A DNA stretch of 28,782 bases, from NCBI GenBank assembly GCA_041487355.1, contig JBGPND010000048.1, positions 1-28,782 of the forward strand. The letters are read 5' to 3'. This document shows positions 13,981 to 21,682 of the stretch, in pieces. The stretch is from JAMXLO01 sp041487355 (GTDB taxonomy: Bacteria > Pseudomonadota > Alphaproteobacteria > Acetobacterales > Acetobacteraceae). The translations under genes were made by a program, and so were the position numbers. Every line of letters starts with the position of its first letter. Position 1 is the stretch's first letter. The notes below the pieces were generated by a model. That model had not been told where the DNA came from. It made no database searches and saw only the letters and a list, made by a program, of their open reading frames with translations.

Positions 13981-15780
13981 TCATTCCGCGGTCTCCGCCG
14001 GATGCCACGCCACGTCTGGCAATGGCTTGCGCGTCGTGCGCAACTTCGCGCGCAATGTCTCCGTCGCCGCCTCGTCGATCGCCGGCGGATCGCCGCGCGC
14101 CACGACACCGTAGTAGTGCGCCGCTGCCTCTATCGTCACCAGGCCATCGCGCAGATCCTTCGCCACCAGCGACAGGTCGCGCATCAGCGCATCGCCCCAG
14201 CCGCCGGCGCCCGGCAGTTCGTGGCGGAACACCTGGCCCTTGCGGAGCGTCATCGTCAGCTTGGCGTGCAGCTTCTCCTCGGTGGGCAAGCCAGGATCGA
14301 GCACGTTGCGTCCCGCCGCACCCGGGCCGCCGCCCCACAGCCCGTATGGCCGGTGCGTCTGCCGATCGGCACGCACCTGCAGGATCCCTTCGTCCGCCAG
14401 CATCCGCCAGGTCTTGCGCTGCGACATGCCGCCGCGAAACTTTCCTGCTCCACCGGTATCCGGCACGAACTCGTAGTCCAGCACCTCGAGCGGATTCTCC
14501 GCCTCGATCACCTCGACGGAGAAGCTCGCCATGTTGGCGAACATCGAGGTGTTGCCATCGAGTCCGTCCGCCCATGGCCGCGCGCCCCAGCATCCCGACA
14601 GGAAATCCACGTAGATGAACGGGTGAAACTCCTTGTCGTAGCCGCCGATCGTGATGCCGGTGTTGCCGCCGTCGGACGCCGCGTACACCAGATCGGGATA
14701 CAGTTGCGCCAGAGCACCGAAGCAGCAATCGACGCCGCGGAAGCCGGTGAGCCCGCGCGCCGCACAGGCGGCCGGCAGCTTTCCATTGGTGATCGTGCCG
14801 GGCGGTGCGATCACCTTGATCGGGCGGAACACGCCGTCGTTGTTCGGCATGTTGATCGACAGCACCGACTTCACCGCGGTGAAGCTCATCGCCGCGGTGT
14901 AGCTCCAGGTGTTGTTGATCGCGCCCTTCACCTGCGGTGAGCTGCCGGTCCAGTCGACCTCCATCGCGTCGCCGCGCTTGCGCACCGTGCAGACCAGCGG
15001 GATCGGCTTGCCGACATCGATCTGGTCGTCGTCGATCCAGTCGGTGAACGTCGCCTCGCCGTCCGGCAGTTCGGACAGGCAATGCCGCGTCAGCCGTTCG
15101 GAATAATCCATCGTGGCGTCCATCAGCGCGGTCACGCCGTCGGCGCCGTAGCGCGCCACCAGCTCGGTCATGCCGCGCGTCGCGATCTCGCAGGCGGCAA
15201 GCTGGCTGCGGATGTCGCCCAGCACCCGCCCGGGCATGCGCACGTTGCGGTCGATCATGCGGAACAGCGTGGTGTTGGGCTTGCCGCGCTCGTAAAGTTT
15301 CAGCGGCGGGATGCGCAGCCCCTCGGCGTAGATCTCGGTGCTGTCGGAGGCATTCGAGCCGGGCACCCGCCCGCCGACATCGGTGTGATGGCAGATCGTC
15401 GCGGCATAGGCGATCGGCTTCCCGTTTTCGTTCCGTGCGGCGAACAGCGGCTTGAAGATGAAGATGTCCGGCAGGTGCATCCCGCCGTCATACGGGTCGT
15501 TGTTGATCAGGATGTCGCCCTCGGCGATGTCGTCGCCGAAATGCCGCAGCACCGCCTGCAACGCGACGGGGATGGAACAGAGATGCCCCGGCAGGGCCAG
15601 CCCCTGCGCCGCCAGCCGACCCTGTGCGTCGCACAGCGCCGCGCTGTAATCCATGATGTTCTTCAGCACCCCGGAATAGGCGGTGCGGTAGATGGTGAGC
15701 ACCATCTCGTCGCCGAGCGCGGCGATGGCGTTGCGGAACAGCTCTTCGGTGATCGGATCTGGCGTGTGCATGGGCGCCAT
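13981..15780 (-). CDS. hyuB: hydantoinase/oxoprolinase subunit B
   Basis: This 599-residue protein is the catalytic partner of HyuA and close to the usual family length. It contains the family signatures DPITEELFRNAIAALGDEM near the N terminus, NDPYDGGMHLPD, and HHTDVGGRVPGSN, whose His and Asp residues are metal-ligand candidates. Late in the protein, PGAGGWGDAL is the typical glycine-rich C-terminal motif. The ATG at 15780 is preferred because it gives MAPMHTPDPITEE; an in-frame ATG at 15771 and a GTG at 15807 are alternatives, and no start has a strong ribosome-binding site. With hyuA it forms a two-gene unit transcribed leftwards from the gap at 15781-16013. Confidence 0.88.
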   Translation of the reverse strand: MAPMHTPDPITEELFRNAIAALGDEMVLTIYRTAYSGVLKNIMDYSAALCDAQGRLAAQGLALPGHLCSIPVALQAVLRHFGDDIAEGDILINNDPYDGGMHLPDIFIFKPLFAARNENGKPIAYAATICHHTDVGGRVPGSNASDSTEIYAEGLRIPPLKLYERGKPNTTLFRMIDRNVRMPGRVLGDIRSQLAACEIATRGMTELVARYGADGVTALMDATMDYSERLTRHCLSELPDGEATFTDWIDDDQIDVGKPIPLVCTVRKRGDAMEVDWTGSSPQVKGAINNTWSYTAAMSFTAVKSVLSINMPNNDGVFRPIKVIAPPGTITNGKLPAACAARGLTGFRGVDCCFGALAQLYPDLVYAASDGGNTGITIGGYDKEFHPFIYVDFLSGCWGARPWADGLDGNTSMFANMASFSVEVIEAENPLEVLDYEFVPDTGGAGKFRGGMSQRKTWRMLADEGILQVRADRQTHRPYGLWGGGPGAAGRNVLDPGLPTEEKLHAKLTMTLRKGQVFRHELPGAGGWGDALMRDLSLVAKDLRDGLVTIEAAAHYYGVVARGDPPAIDEAATETLRAKLRTTRKPLPDVAWHPAETAE

Positions 15781-16013
15781 CGGACCACCGAAGCCAGGCG
15801 GTGACAACCGAGCGAACGGGGCAATAGGTTCGAAACCTCTGCTTCAAGCATACGCAGATCAAATGAAACTAAATCGTAACCCTTCCAAGGCCAACGCGGA
15901 CTATTAACGGCGGAATAACGCCGATTCGTCTTGTTTTTCGCCTCACGGGCCTGTTACCACGACTGAGGTTGTTGAAGAATTCGTGAACAGACCTCCGCTC
16001 CCGTCCTTCTGGA
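15781..16013. other. divergent intergenic region upstream of hyuB and the sigma gene
   Basis: This is part of a 321-base gap between hyuB and the sigma gene. It is noticeably AT-richer than its surroundings (about 15850-15960, for example CAAATGAAACTAAATCG), as expected for promoters. A weak hairpin CGGCG-GAATAA-CGCCG (15908-15923) is followed by a T-rich stretch on the plus strand. No coding sequence is seen. A hyuB promoter should lie here, but I cannot place its boxes with confidence. Confidence 0.4.
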
Positions 16014-16042
16014 TTGACAACGGAGTCCGGGAATACTATCGT
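16014..16042 (+). promoter_or_regulatory. sigma-70-type promoter of the sigma factor gene
   Basis: A perfect -35 box TTGACA (16014-16019) is followed by 17 bases and TATCGT (16037-16042), a 4-of-6 match to the -10 consensus. Transcription would start near 16049, leaving a leader of about 50 bases before the ATG at 16102. This is the best housekeeping-type promoter I found in the window. Confidence 0.6.
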
Positions 16043-16101
16043 TTCAGCTTCGGTCCTCGATCTGAGGAATTTGTTTCGCGCGACTTGTGGATGAGGACGC
16101 G

Positions 16102-17034
16102 ATGTCAGTCGCGGGTCATGCAGAGACCACGGCCATTCGCGCCCAGCTTTGCCGTCCCAACCTGACGGCCGAGCGGGAGCGGTACCTCCTCCTGACGCGC
16201 CGCAACAGCAGCGATGCGAAGGCGCGGCAAAGGGCGCTGTCGGATCTGTGGGAGAGCCACAGCAAGCTTGTCGTCGCGATCGCCCGGCAATATCGCCGAC
16301 CCGACCTGGAAATGACCGACCTGGTCGGGGCCGGCCATCTCGGCATGCACGCGGCAATCGAGGGCTTCGACCCCGACCGGTTCGACACCAGGCTGTCCAC
16401 CTACGCCGTCGGTTGGATCCGCCACTACATCCAGGACTACATAAGGCGGCACGCCTTCCCGGTGCGCCCGCCAGGCTCGATGGCACACCGTCAGCTCTTC
16501 CGGACGACCGGCAGGCTGTTCGCGGATGCCCGTCGGTCATGTCATCGCGAGGGTGTTCAGGCCACGGATGCCGAGCTCTGTGCACGGGTCGGCGCGCGCA
16601 TCGGCCTGTCGGGGGATGAGGTTGCGCAATGCCTCAGCCTTGCCCGCGGCGACGTGGACGCGACGCACTTTCAGAGCCGGCTGACCGCCCAGGATGCTTC
16701 TCCCGAGGAGGCGGTGATCCTGCGCCTCGATCACGCCAAGCTGCGCCGCCGCGTCCTCGGCTTGGCCGAGGAAGTCCTCGGTGAGCGCGAGCGGAAGGTG
16801 TTTCTGGCGCGCTGCATGACCGACGACGAAGGCGCAACGCATTTCGAGAGCCTGGCGGCGGAACTCGGCGTGACGCGAGAGCGGGTCTATCAACTCGAGG
16901 TCAGCGCCAAGCGGAAGATCGCGGTAGCCCTGACTCAGGACGGACTGCTCTACCCGGCTTCCGCGCAGCTCGAACTGCCGAAATCCCGTGCGCCCAGGCG
17001 AGCCGCCCGCCGCGTCGCGGAGACGTCAGGATGA
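16102..17034 (+). CDS. RpoH-like sigma-70 family factor (paralogue)
   Basis: This 310-residue alternative sigma factor directs RNA polymerase to a specific promoter set. Region 2 spans about residues 47-117, with DLVGAGHLGMHAAIEGFDP (core binding) and RLSTYAVGWIRHYIQDYI (-10 recognition). Region 4 spans about 222-277, with the helix-turn-helix LAAELGVTRERVYQLE (-35 recognition). The stretch AHRQLFRTTGRL (128-139) corresponds to the RpoH box (QxKLFFNLRR) but is degenerate. The usual RpoH TYAMWWIR is TYAVGWIR here, so this is probably a divergent heat-shock-type paralogue and not the main RpoH. ATG 16102 has GAGGA upstream and a strong promoter at 16014. No anti-sigma gene is adjacent; the isomerase gene follows 81 bases downstream. 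Confidence 0.8.
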   Translation: MSVAGHAETTAIRAQLCRPNLTAERERYLLLTRRNSSDAKARQRALSDLWESHSKLVVAIARQYRRPDLEMTDLVGAGHLGMHAAIEGFDPDRFDTRLSTYAVGWIRHYIQDYIRRHAFPVRPPGSMAHRQLFRTTGRLFADARRSCHREGVQATDAELCARVGARIGLSGDEVAQCLSLARGDVDATHFQSRLTAQDASPEEAVILRLDHAKLRRRVLGLAEEVLGERERKVFLARCMTDDEGATHFESLAAELGVTRERVYQLEVSAKRKIAVALTQDGLLYPASAQLELPKSRAPRRAARRVAETSG

Positions 17035-17090
17035 CCGCAAGCGGCTGCGGGCCACCGATGGACTTCGCCGCCGCAAAGCAGTAGCTGAAG

Positions 17091-17107
17091 CCCCGGAACA
17101 ATCGGGG
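17091..17107 (+). promoter_or_regulatory. small hairpin covering the isomerase gene's ribosome site
   Basis: CCCCG (17091-17095) and CGGGG (17103-17107) pair around a 7-base loop. The right arm is the only plausible Shine-Dalgarno sequence for the ATG at 17116, eight bases on, so folding could limit translation. The stem is short and its role is speculative. Confidence 0.3.
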
Positions 17108-17115
17108 TGTGGGCC

Positions 17116-18339
17116 ATGCAGACAGCCTCGCTCGATCCGCCGCCGCGGTTGCGCGCCGGGTTCATCGAATTTCCCGTGCACCACGTTCGCGGCGGCACGT
17201 CGACCGGGCTGGTGATCTCGGAACACTGGGCTCCGCGGGAACGCGAGCTGCGCGAGGAGCTGCTGCGTCACCTGATGGGGCTGCCGCTCGATGGCACACG
17301 CGCGGGCAACAAGCAGATCACCGGCCTCGGCCGGATCGTTCCCACCGGCAACAAGGTGTTCTTCGCACGCATGGAGCAGACCGGCGAGGGGCAGCGCATC
17401 GTCAGCACCTTCGCCCAGCTCGCGGCCGACAAGGCGGCGGTGGACTGGAGCGTGAACTGCGGCAACATGTCCGCGGCGTTGCCGCTCTGGGCGCTGGACA
17501 CCGGCTGGGCGTCCCCGCCCTCCGCCGGGGCGTGGTTCGAGATCGACATCTTCAACACCAACACCGGCGTGACGGCGAGTTCGCGCATGCGGCTCGGCCC
17601 CGATGGGGTGTTCGCCACTGCCGAGATCCCCGGGGTGGATGGCAGTTTCCCCGGCGTCGATCTGTTCCTCGCCAACCCGGTGGGAGCGAAGACCGGCCGG
17701 CTGCTGCCGACCGGCCAGCCGGTCGATGACATTGCGGGCTGCAAGGTGTCGTGCGTCGACGTGGCGGTGCCGATGGTCATCGCCCGCGCCGCCGATTTCG
17801 GCAAGATGGCGCATGAGAAGATCGAGCAGTTGGAGGCGGACCGCAGCTTCATGGCGGCTTTGCGCGCGGTCTGGGTGGAGGCCGGATTGCGCATGGCGCT
17901 GAAGGGGCCGGGCGGGCGCAAGATGACGGCGGATGAGCTTGCGCAGAGCGAGACGATCCCGAAGGTCTGCATCGTCGGTCCGCCGCAGGGTGCCGGCCAC
18001 ATCGCCGTGCGCTATTTCACCCCCCAGGCGGGGCACCGCTCGATGGCCGTGTCCGGCGGCTGCTGCCTGGCAGCGGCGGCGCTGATCCCTGGTTCCGTCG
18101 CACATGCCGTCGCGCGCGGCCTGGCATCGCCCGGCGCGGCGTTCGGCGAGATTGATGTGGGCATCGAAAATCCGGCCGGCGTGCTGGAAGCGACCATCGA
18201 GGCGTGCATTGGTCCGTCGGGACTGGAGGTCAGGAAAGCGGCGTATCGCCGCAGCACCCAGATCCTGCTGCGCGGCCATGTGCCGCTGTACCGCGCGTCC
18301 GATGCGTTGCGCGGTGCGTTGCTGGCGGTGTGCCAATGA
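17116..18339 (+). CDS. PrpF/LigU-type methylaconitate or oxalomesaconate isomerase
   Basis: This 407-residue member of the PrpF family (two diaminopimelate-epimerase-like domains) moves a double bond by proton transfer. Known relatives are PrpF (2-methylaconitate cis-trans isomerase of the methylcitrate cycle), GalD and LigU (4-oxalomesaconate tautomerases of gallate or protocatechuate 4,5-cleavage). RGGTSTG (25-31) is the family signature. Lys80 in PTGNKV and Cys115 in NCGNMSAA correspond to the catalytic Lys66 and Cys100 of LigU. The second-half motif HRSMAVSGGCCLAAA is also typical. The neighbours give no methylcitrate or ring-cleavage context, so the substrate is open. The ATG at 17116 is preferred to a GTG nine bases earlier. 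The gene follows the sigma factor gene on the same strand. Confidence 0.8.
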   Translation: MQTASLDPPPRLRAGFIEFPVHHVRGGTSTGLVISEHWAPRERELREELLRHLMGLPLDGTRAGNKQITGLGRIVPTGNKVFFARMEQTGEGQRIVSTFAQLAADKAAVDWSVNCGNMSAALPLWALDTGWASPPSAGAWFEIDIFNTNTGVTASSRMRLGPDGVFATAEIPGVDGSFPGVDLFLANPVGAKTGRLLPTGQPVDDIAGCKVSCVDVAVPMVIARAADFGKMAHEKIEQLEADRSFMAALRAVWVEAGLRMALKGPGGRKMTADELAQSETIPKVCIVGPPQGAGHIAVRYFTPQAGHRSMAVSGGCCLAAAALIPGSVAHAVARGLASPGAAFGEIDVGIENPAGVLEATIEACIGPSGLEVRKAAYRRSTQILLRGHVPLYRASDALRGALLAVCQ

Positions 18340-18358
18340 CCACACTGACCTCCGCGGG

Positions 18359-18442
18359 AATGATGGGTTTCGCTCTGCTCAACCCATCCTACAACGTGGC
18401 CCGTAGCCCGTAGGATGGGTGGAGCGCAGCGATACCCATCAC
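18359..18442. repeat. REP-like inverted pair, copy 2
   Basis: The two units are 18359-18392 and 18410-18442, with a 17-base spacer. The first unit is identical over all 34 bases to the reverse complement of 71-104 in copy 1. The second, starting GTAGGATGGGT, matches the other unit with a few changes. The whole pair is therefore inverted relative to copy 1 and only the spacer is unrelated. It lies between the isomerase gene and the convergent permease gene. Confidence 0.85.
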
Positions 18443-18497
18443 ATCTCGCGAGGACCGCTTGTGTGTCCGGTCACCCCGAACCCGCTATCGGCGCTGC

Positions 18498-19679
18498 CTA
18501 GGTCAGCAGCTCCGCCAGCATCAGGCCGGCCGCGAGAACTGCCGCAACGGGCGGAACCCACGCTGGCGTGACGAACCCTGGCGCGGCGGCACCGGCGTTT
18601 CGCTGCACGCGCCATAGGGCGAGGTCCACCAGCACGAAGATGGCAAGCGTGAGAGCGTTGGCCACCACCAGCAGTTGCTCGAATGAAGCCAGCACGGCGG
18701 CGCCGGTCACGATACATCCGGCAAGCACCGTGGCCTGCAACGGCGTGCGGGTGCGAGGGTTCACCTGGGCGAACAGCGCGGGCAGTTGTTCGTTCCGTGC
18801 CATGCCGTAGAACAGGCGGGCCAGCATCACGATCTGCACCAGCGTGCCATTGCCGACGGCCAGGAAGCCCACGGTCGCGAACAGCCAGACACCTGCTCCG
18901 GCGAATATGTCGAGCAATGGCTTGTCGGGAGCGCTGTCGCTGAGAACGGCAGCCGTGGCCACCATCACGTAGAGCACGATGCTTGCCGCGATCGCACCGA
19001 GAATGCCGCGTGGCACCGTGCGGCGAGGGTCCTTCGTCTCCTCCGCCAGGTTCGCCAGGGTCTCGAAGCCGATGAAGGCGAAGAAGGCGATGAAGGCCCC
19101 GGCGAGTGTCCTGCTCCAGCCGGCCAGATCGACCGGCAGCATCGTGCGAAAATGCAGTTCGGGAGCGGCAAGCAGACCCGCGACGGTGGCCGCGATCAGT
19201 CCGCCGATCTCCAGGATGGCGATCGCCGCGGCGAGCCGGACACTCTCGCCGACCCCGTAGGCGGCGACCGACGTGCAGGCCACGATCAGCGCAAGCAGCA
19301 GAAGTCCCGGCGGCCAGGGCAGCAGGATGGCGAGATAGGTGATCGCCCCGTGGGCGATCGAGGCGGCGGAGATCGCGACAGTCGCCGTGACGGCGAGACC
19401 GGTGAGCCGGGCCAGCGTTTCGGAACCGAAGCCGTGCTTCACATAGACCACGGAGCCGGCTGCCTCAGGGAACCGGCTGGCGAGTTCGGCGTAGCACAGC
19501 CCGGTCATGGCGGCGGTTATCCCGGCAAGCAGGAAAGCGACCGGCGCCGCATCGCCGGCGCGAGCCATCACCGTGCCGATCGAGACGTAGATGCCTGCGC
19601 CGACGATGACGCCGAGGCCGTACAACAGCAGCGGCCAGAATGTCAGGACACGTCGCAGGCCTGCCTCGGTATCGGTCAT
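18498..19679 (-). CDS. APC-family amino acid permease
   Basis: This 393-residue inner-membrane transporter is expected to import an amino acid or amine by proton symport or exchange. It has about eleven to twelve hydrophobic segments. The first contains GLGVIVGAGIYVSIG, the unwound substrate-binding helix motif of APC (AdiC/ApcT-like) carriers. FAFIGFETLANLAEETKDPRRTVPRGI is the conserved helix 6 and following loop. The protein is somewhat short for the family, at the C-terminal end. Its ATG overlaps the stop of the upstream small membrane protein gene (ATGA), implying coupled translation, and that gene follows an M20 peptidase. The substrate is probably a product of that peptidase. Confidence 0.85.
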   Translation of the reverse strand: MTDTEAGLRRVLTFWPLLLYGLGVIVGAGIYVSIGTVMARAGDAAPVAFLLAGITAAMTGLCYAELASRFPEAAGSVVYVKHGFGSETLARLTGLAVTATVAISAASIAHGAITYLAILLPWPPGLLLLALIVACTSVAAYGVGESVRLAAAIAILEIGGLIAATVAGLLAAPELHFRTMLPVDLAGWSRTLAGAFIAFFAFIGFETLANLAEETKDPRRTVPRGILGAIAASIVLYVMVATAAVLSDSAPDKPLLDIFAGAGVWLFATVGFLAVGNGTLVQIVMLARLFYGMARNEQLPALFAQVNPRTRTPLQATVLAGCIVTGAAVLASFEQLLVVANALTLAIFVLVDLALWRVQRNAGAAAPGFVTPAWVPPVAAVLAAGLMLAELLT

Positions 19680-19909
19680 TTACCGTGCCTGTCCGACGAC
19701 GTGACGTGTTGGCGCCACCGGCGACGGACACGTTCGATCAACCGCGCCACTGCGGGCACCTCCCGTGCCAGCAAGACCGCGCCGAGCGGCAGCATCCAGA
19801 AGCCGAGCATCGGCAGGAACCCCAGCAGACCGCCGATGATGAGGACAATGCCGAGCAGGATGCGCAGCGCCTTGGCGACCTGCCGGAGCAGCCGGTGCCC
19901 GCGCTGCAC
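19676..19909 (-). CDS. small membrane protein, two predicted helices
   Basis: This 77-residue protein has a hydrophobic hairpin (ILLGIVLIIGGLLGFLPMLGFWMLPLGAVLL split by FLPMLGFW) and a basic tail (RRRWRQH). The LGFLP-LGFWMLPLG pattern is common in uncharacterised small proteobacterial membrane proteins. It starts with GTG at 19909. It lies 27 bases after the M20 peptidase gene and its stop overlaps the permease start by four bases, so it is probably made with both. It could be an accessory or stability factor for the permease; that is inference from position only. Confidence 0.65.
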   Translation of the reverse strand: MQRGHRLLRQVAKALRILLGIVLIIGGLLGFLPMLGFWMLPLGAVLLAREVPAVARLIERVRRRWRQHVTSSDRHGK

Positions 19910-19936
19910 GTCAGGGTCCCGAACCTGGATCGGCGG

Positions 19937-21154
19937 TCAGGTGATCCCGGCGGCAGCCAGCACGGTGGTCAGGCCGGCGGCCATGCCGCGGATCGAGGGT
20001 TCTGGCGCCACATCGATCCACTCCTCCAGCGAATGACCGCGTCCACCGGTGCCGCCGGAGCCGATCTTGATCGCGGGGATGCCGAGGCTCATCGGTATGT
20101 TTGCGTCGGTGGACGAGAACTCGAATCCCGGCCGGAAGCCGTGCGCGGTGATTGCCGCATGCGCCAGGCGCACCAGCTCGCTCGTCTCGTCGGTGCGGCC
20201 TGCCGGCCGGTCGCCAATCTTCTTGACCTCGGCCGTAATCGGTCCGTCCTGCGTCGAGCGGGCCGCATTCTCCGCCGCGACCGACCTGTCGATGAGATCG
20301 AGGAACGTCGCCTCAAGCCGCGCCAGTTGATCGGGGGATTCGGATCGAAGGTCGAACTCGGTCCACACGCTGTTGGGAATCGAGTTGATCGACGTGCCGC
20401 CACCGGTGACGCTGGCGCTGTAGGTGGTCTTTGGGCTCGCCGGCACCTCGATGCGGCCGAGCCGGGCGATCGCATCCGCCATGGCGAACATCGGGTTTAC
20501 CAGGCCGAATGCGCCGTAGCTGTGCCCGCCGGGACCCTTGAACGTGACGCGGTAACGCTTCGAGCCGACGCCTCCCACCGCGATGCGCTCCATGTCCGGG
20601 CTGTCCACGGTGATGAAGGCGCTGATGCGGTCCTTGTATGGGCCCTTCTGGAACAGATGCCGCATGCCGCGCAGATCGCCGGGCCCTTCCTCGCCCACAT
20701 CGGCGACGAACAGCAGATCGGCGCGGGTGCGCACGCCGGCGGCGTCCATCGCGCGCAGCCAGGCGAGCAGCACCGCCAGCGACCGCGTGTCGTCGCCGAC
20801 GCCGGGCGCGTAAAGCCGCGACCCCTCGCGGCGGACCGTGAGGTCGGTGCCGGGCGGAAACACCGTATCGAGATGCGCCGCGATGCAGATCAGCGGACCA
20901 TTTTCGGCACCCGGACGCAGGCCGGTGACGTTCCCCTCGGCGTCGATCTCCAGGTCCTTCAGTCCGTGCGCCGCGGCCATCGCGAGGAACGCCAGGGCGC
21001 GCGCCTCCTCCTGGAAGGAAGCAGCGGGCACCTGTGTCAGCGCGACGATGTCCTCCACCGTGCGGTCATGCTCCGCGGTGAGCGTGGCGACCGCCTTGCG
21101 ATAGGCCTCGCTTGCCATGACCTCGCGGATAATCGACTCGGTGTGACTGGACAT
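19937..21154 (-). CDS. M20-family metallopeptidase
   Basis: This 405-residue zinc peptidase is cytoplasmic, with no signal peptide. Metal and catalytic motifs are present in order: AHLDTVF (His94, Asp96), GVGDD (Asp121 region), GEEGPGD (Glu155/Glu156), VDSPD (Asp184) and, in the lid domain, GPGGHSYG (His211). The closing ligand is probably the His in GRGHSLEEW near the C terminus. It resembles PepT-like di/tripeptidases and related carboxypeptidases or aminoacylases; sequence alone cannot choose. It is the first gene of a probable operon with a small membrane protein and an APC permease, and is divergent from the thioesterase gene across 86 bases that must hold both promoters. Confidence 0.85.
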   Translation of the reverse strand: MSSHTESIIREVMASEAYRKAVATLTAEHDRTVEDIVALTQVPAASFQEEARALAFLAMAAAHGLKDLEIDAEGNVTGLRPGAENGPLICIAAHLDTVFPPGTDLTVRREGSRLYAPGVGDDTRSLAVLLAWLRAMDAAGVRTRADLLFVADVGEEGPGDLRGMRHLFQKGPYKDRISAFITVDSPDMERIAVGGVGSKRYRVTFKGPGGHSYGAFGLVNPMFAMADAIARLGRIEVPASPKTTYSASVTGGGTSINSIPNSVWTEFDLRSESPDQLARLEATFLDLIDRSVAAENAARSTQDGPITAEVKKIGDRPAGRTDETSELVRLAHAAITAHGFRPGFEFSSTDANIPMSLGIPAIKIGSGGTGGRGHSLEEWIDVAPEPSIRGMAAGLTTVLAAAGIT

Positions 21155-21240
21155 GGAAGCTCGGTCCTTGCTTGCGCCCCACGGTATTGGACGAGGTCCG
21201 GCGCTTGGGCAAGATGTGCTGGCGCAAGGGAGAAGACAGC

Positions 21241-21636
21241 ATGGATCCGATCGCGCGATTGCAGCAGGAACTGCCGCCGTTTCCGCGTTGGCTTGGCATC
21301 ACCGTGACATCGGCGAGTCCGGATCGGGTGTTGGCCGAACTCACGGTGCGAGAGGAGCTGTGCACCGCCGGTGAGATCATCCACGGCGGCGCGATCATGG
21401 CATTCGCCGACACGATCGGTGCGCTCGGCACGGTCATGAACCTGCGCGAGGGACAGGGCACGACGACACTGGAGAGCAAGACGAATTTCTTCTCCCCGGC
21501 CCCGGTGGGCACGCGGCTGATCGCGGAGGCCACGCCGCTGCATCGCGGGCGCCGGACGCAGGTGTGGGAGACGCGGCTGACCAATGCCGATGGCCGTCTG
21601 GTGGCGAAAGTGACCCAGACTCAGATGGTATTGTGA
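21241..21636 (+). CDS. PaaI-type hotdog thioesterase
   Basis: This 131-residue single hotdog domain is a normal length for PaaI/YbgC-like acyl-CoA thioesterases, which hydrolyse aryl- or acyl-CoA as tetramers. The signature GEIIHGGAIMAFADTIGALG is present, with HGG at 48-50 at the start of the hotdog helix and Asp57 at the position of the catalytic acid. ESKTNFFSPAPVG is the conserved following strand. The ATG at 21241 has GGGAG 9-14 bases upstream; an in-frame ATG at 21172 lacks support. The HD-domain gene follows after 46 bases, so the two are probably co-transcribed. The acyl substrate is unknown. Confidence 0.85.
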   Translation: MDPIARLQQELPPFPRWLGITVTSASPDRVLAELTVREELCTAGEIIHGGAIMAFADTIGALGTVMNLREGQGTTTLESKTNFFSPAPVGTRLIAEATPLHRGRRTQVWETRLTNADGRLVAKVTQTQMVL

Positions 21637-21682
21637 GTGGGCGTTCCGGCGGGCAGGATCACGGCGGAGAAGGGGGGACGCC

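Noticed and set aside
15908..15940. Rho-independent terminator
   Set aside because: A 5-base stem followed by an interrupted T-rich stretch is too weak, and no plus-strand gene ends before it.
17026..18345. Long minus-strand open frame across the isomerase gene
   Set aside because: It is antisense of a gene with clear catalytic motifs, has low-complexity composition and no recognisable domain.
19640..21307. Long plus-strand open frame across the peptidase gene
   Set aside because: It is the antisense shadow of the M20 peptidase and small membrane protein genes.
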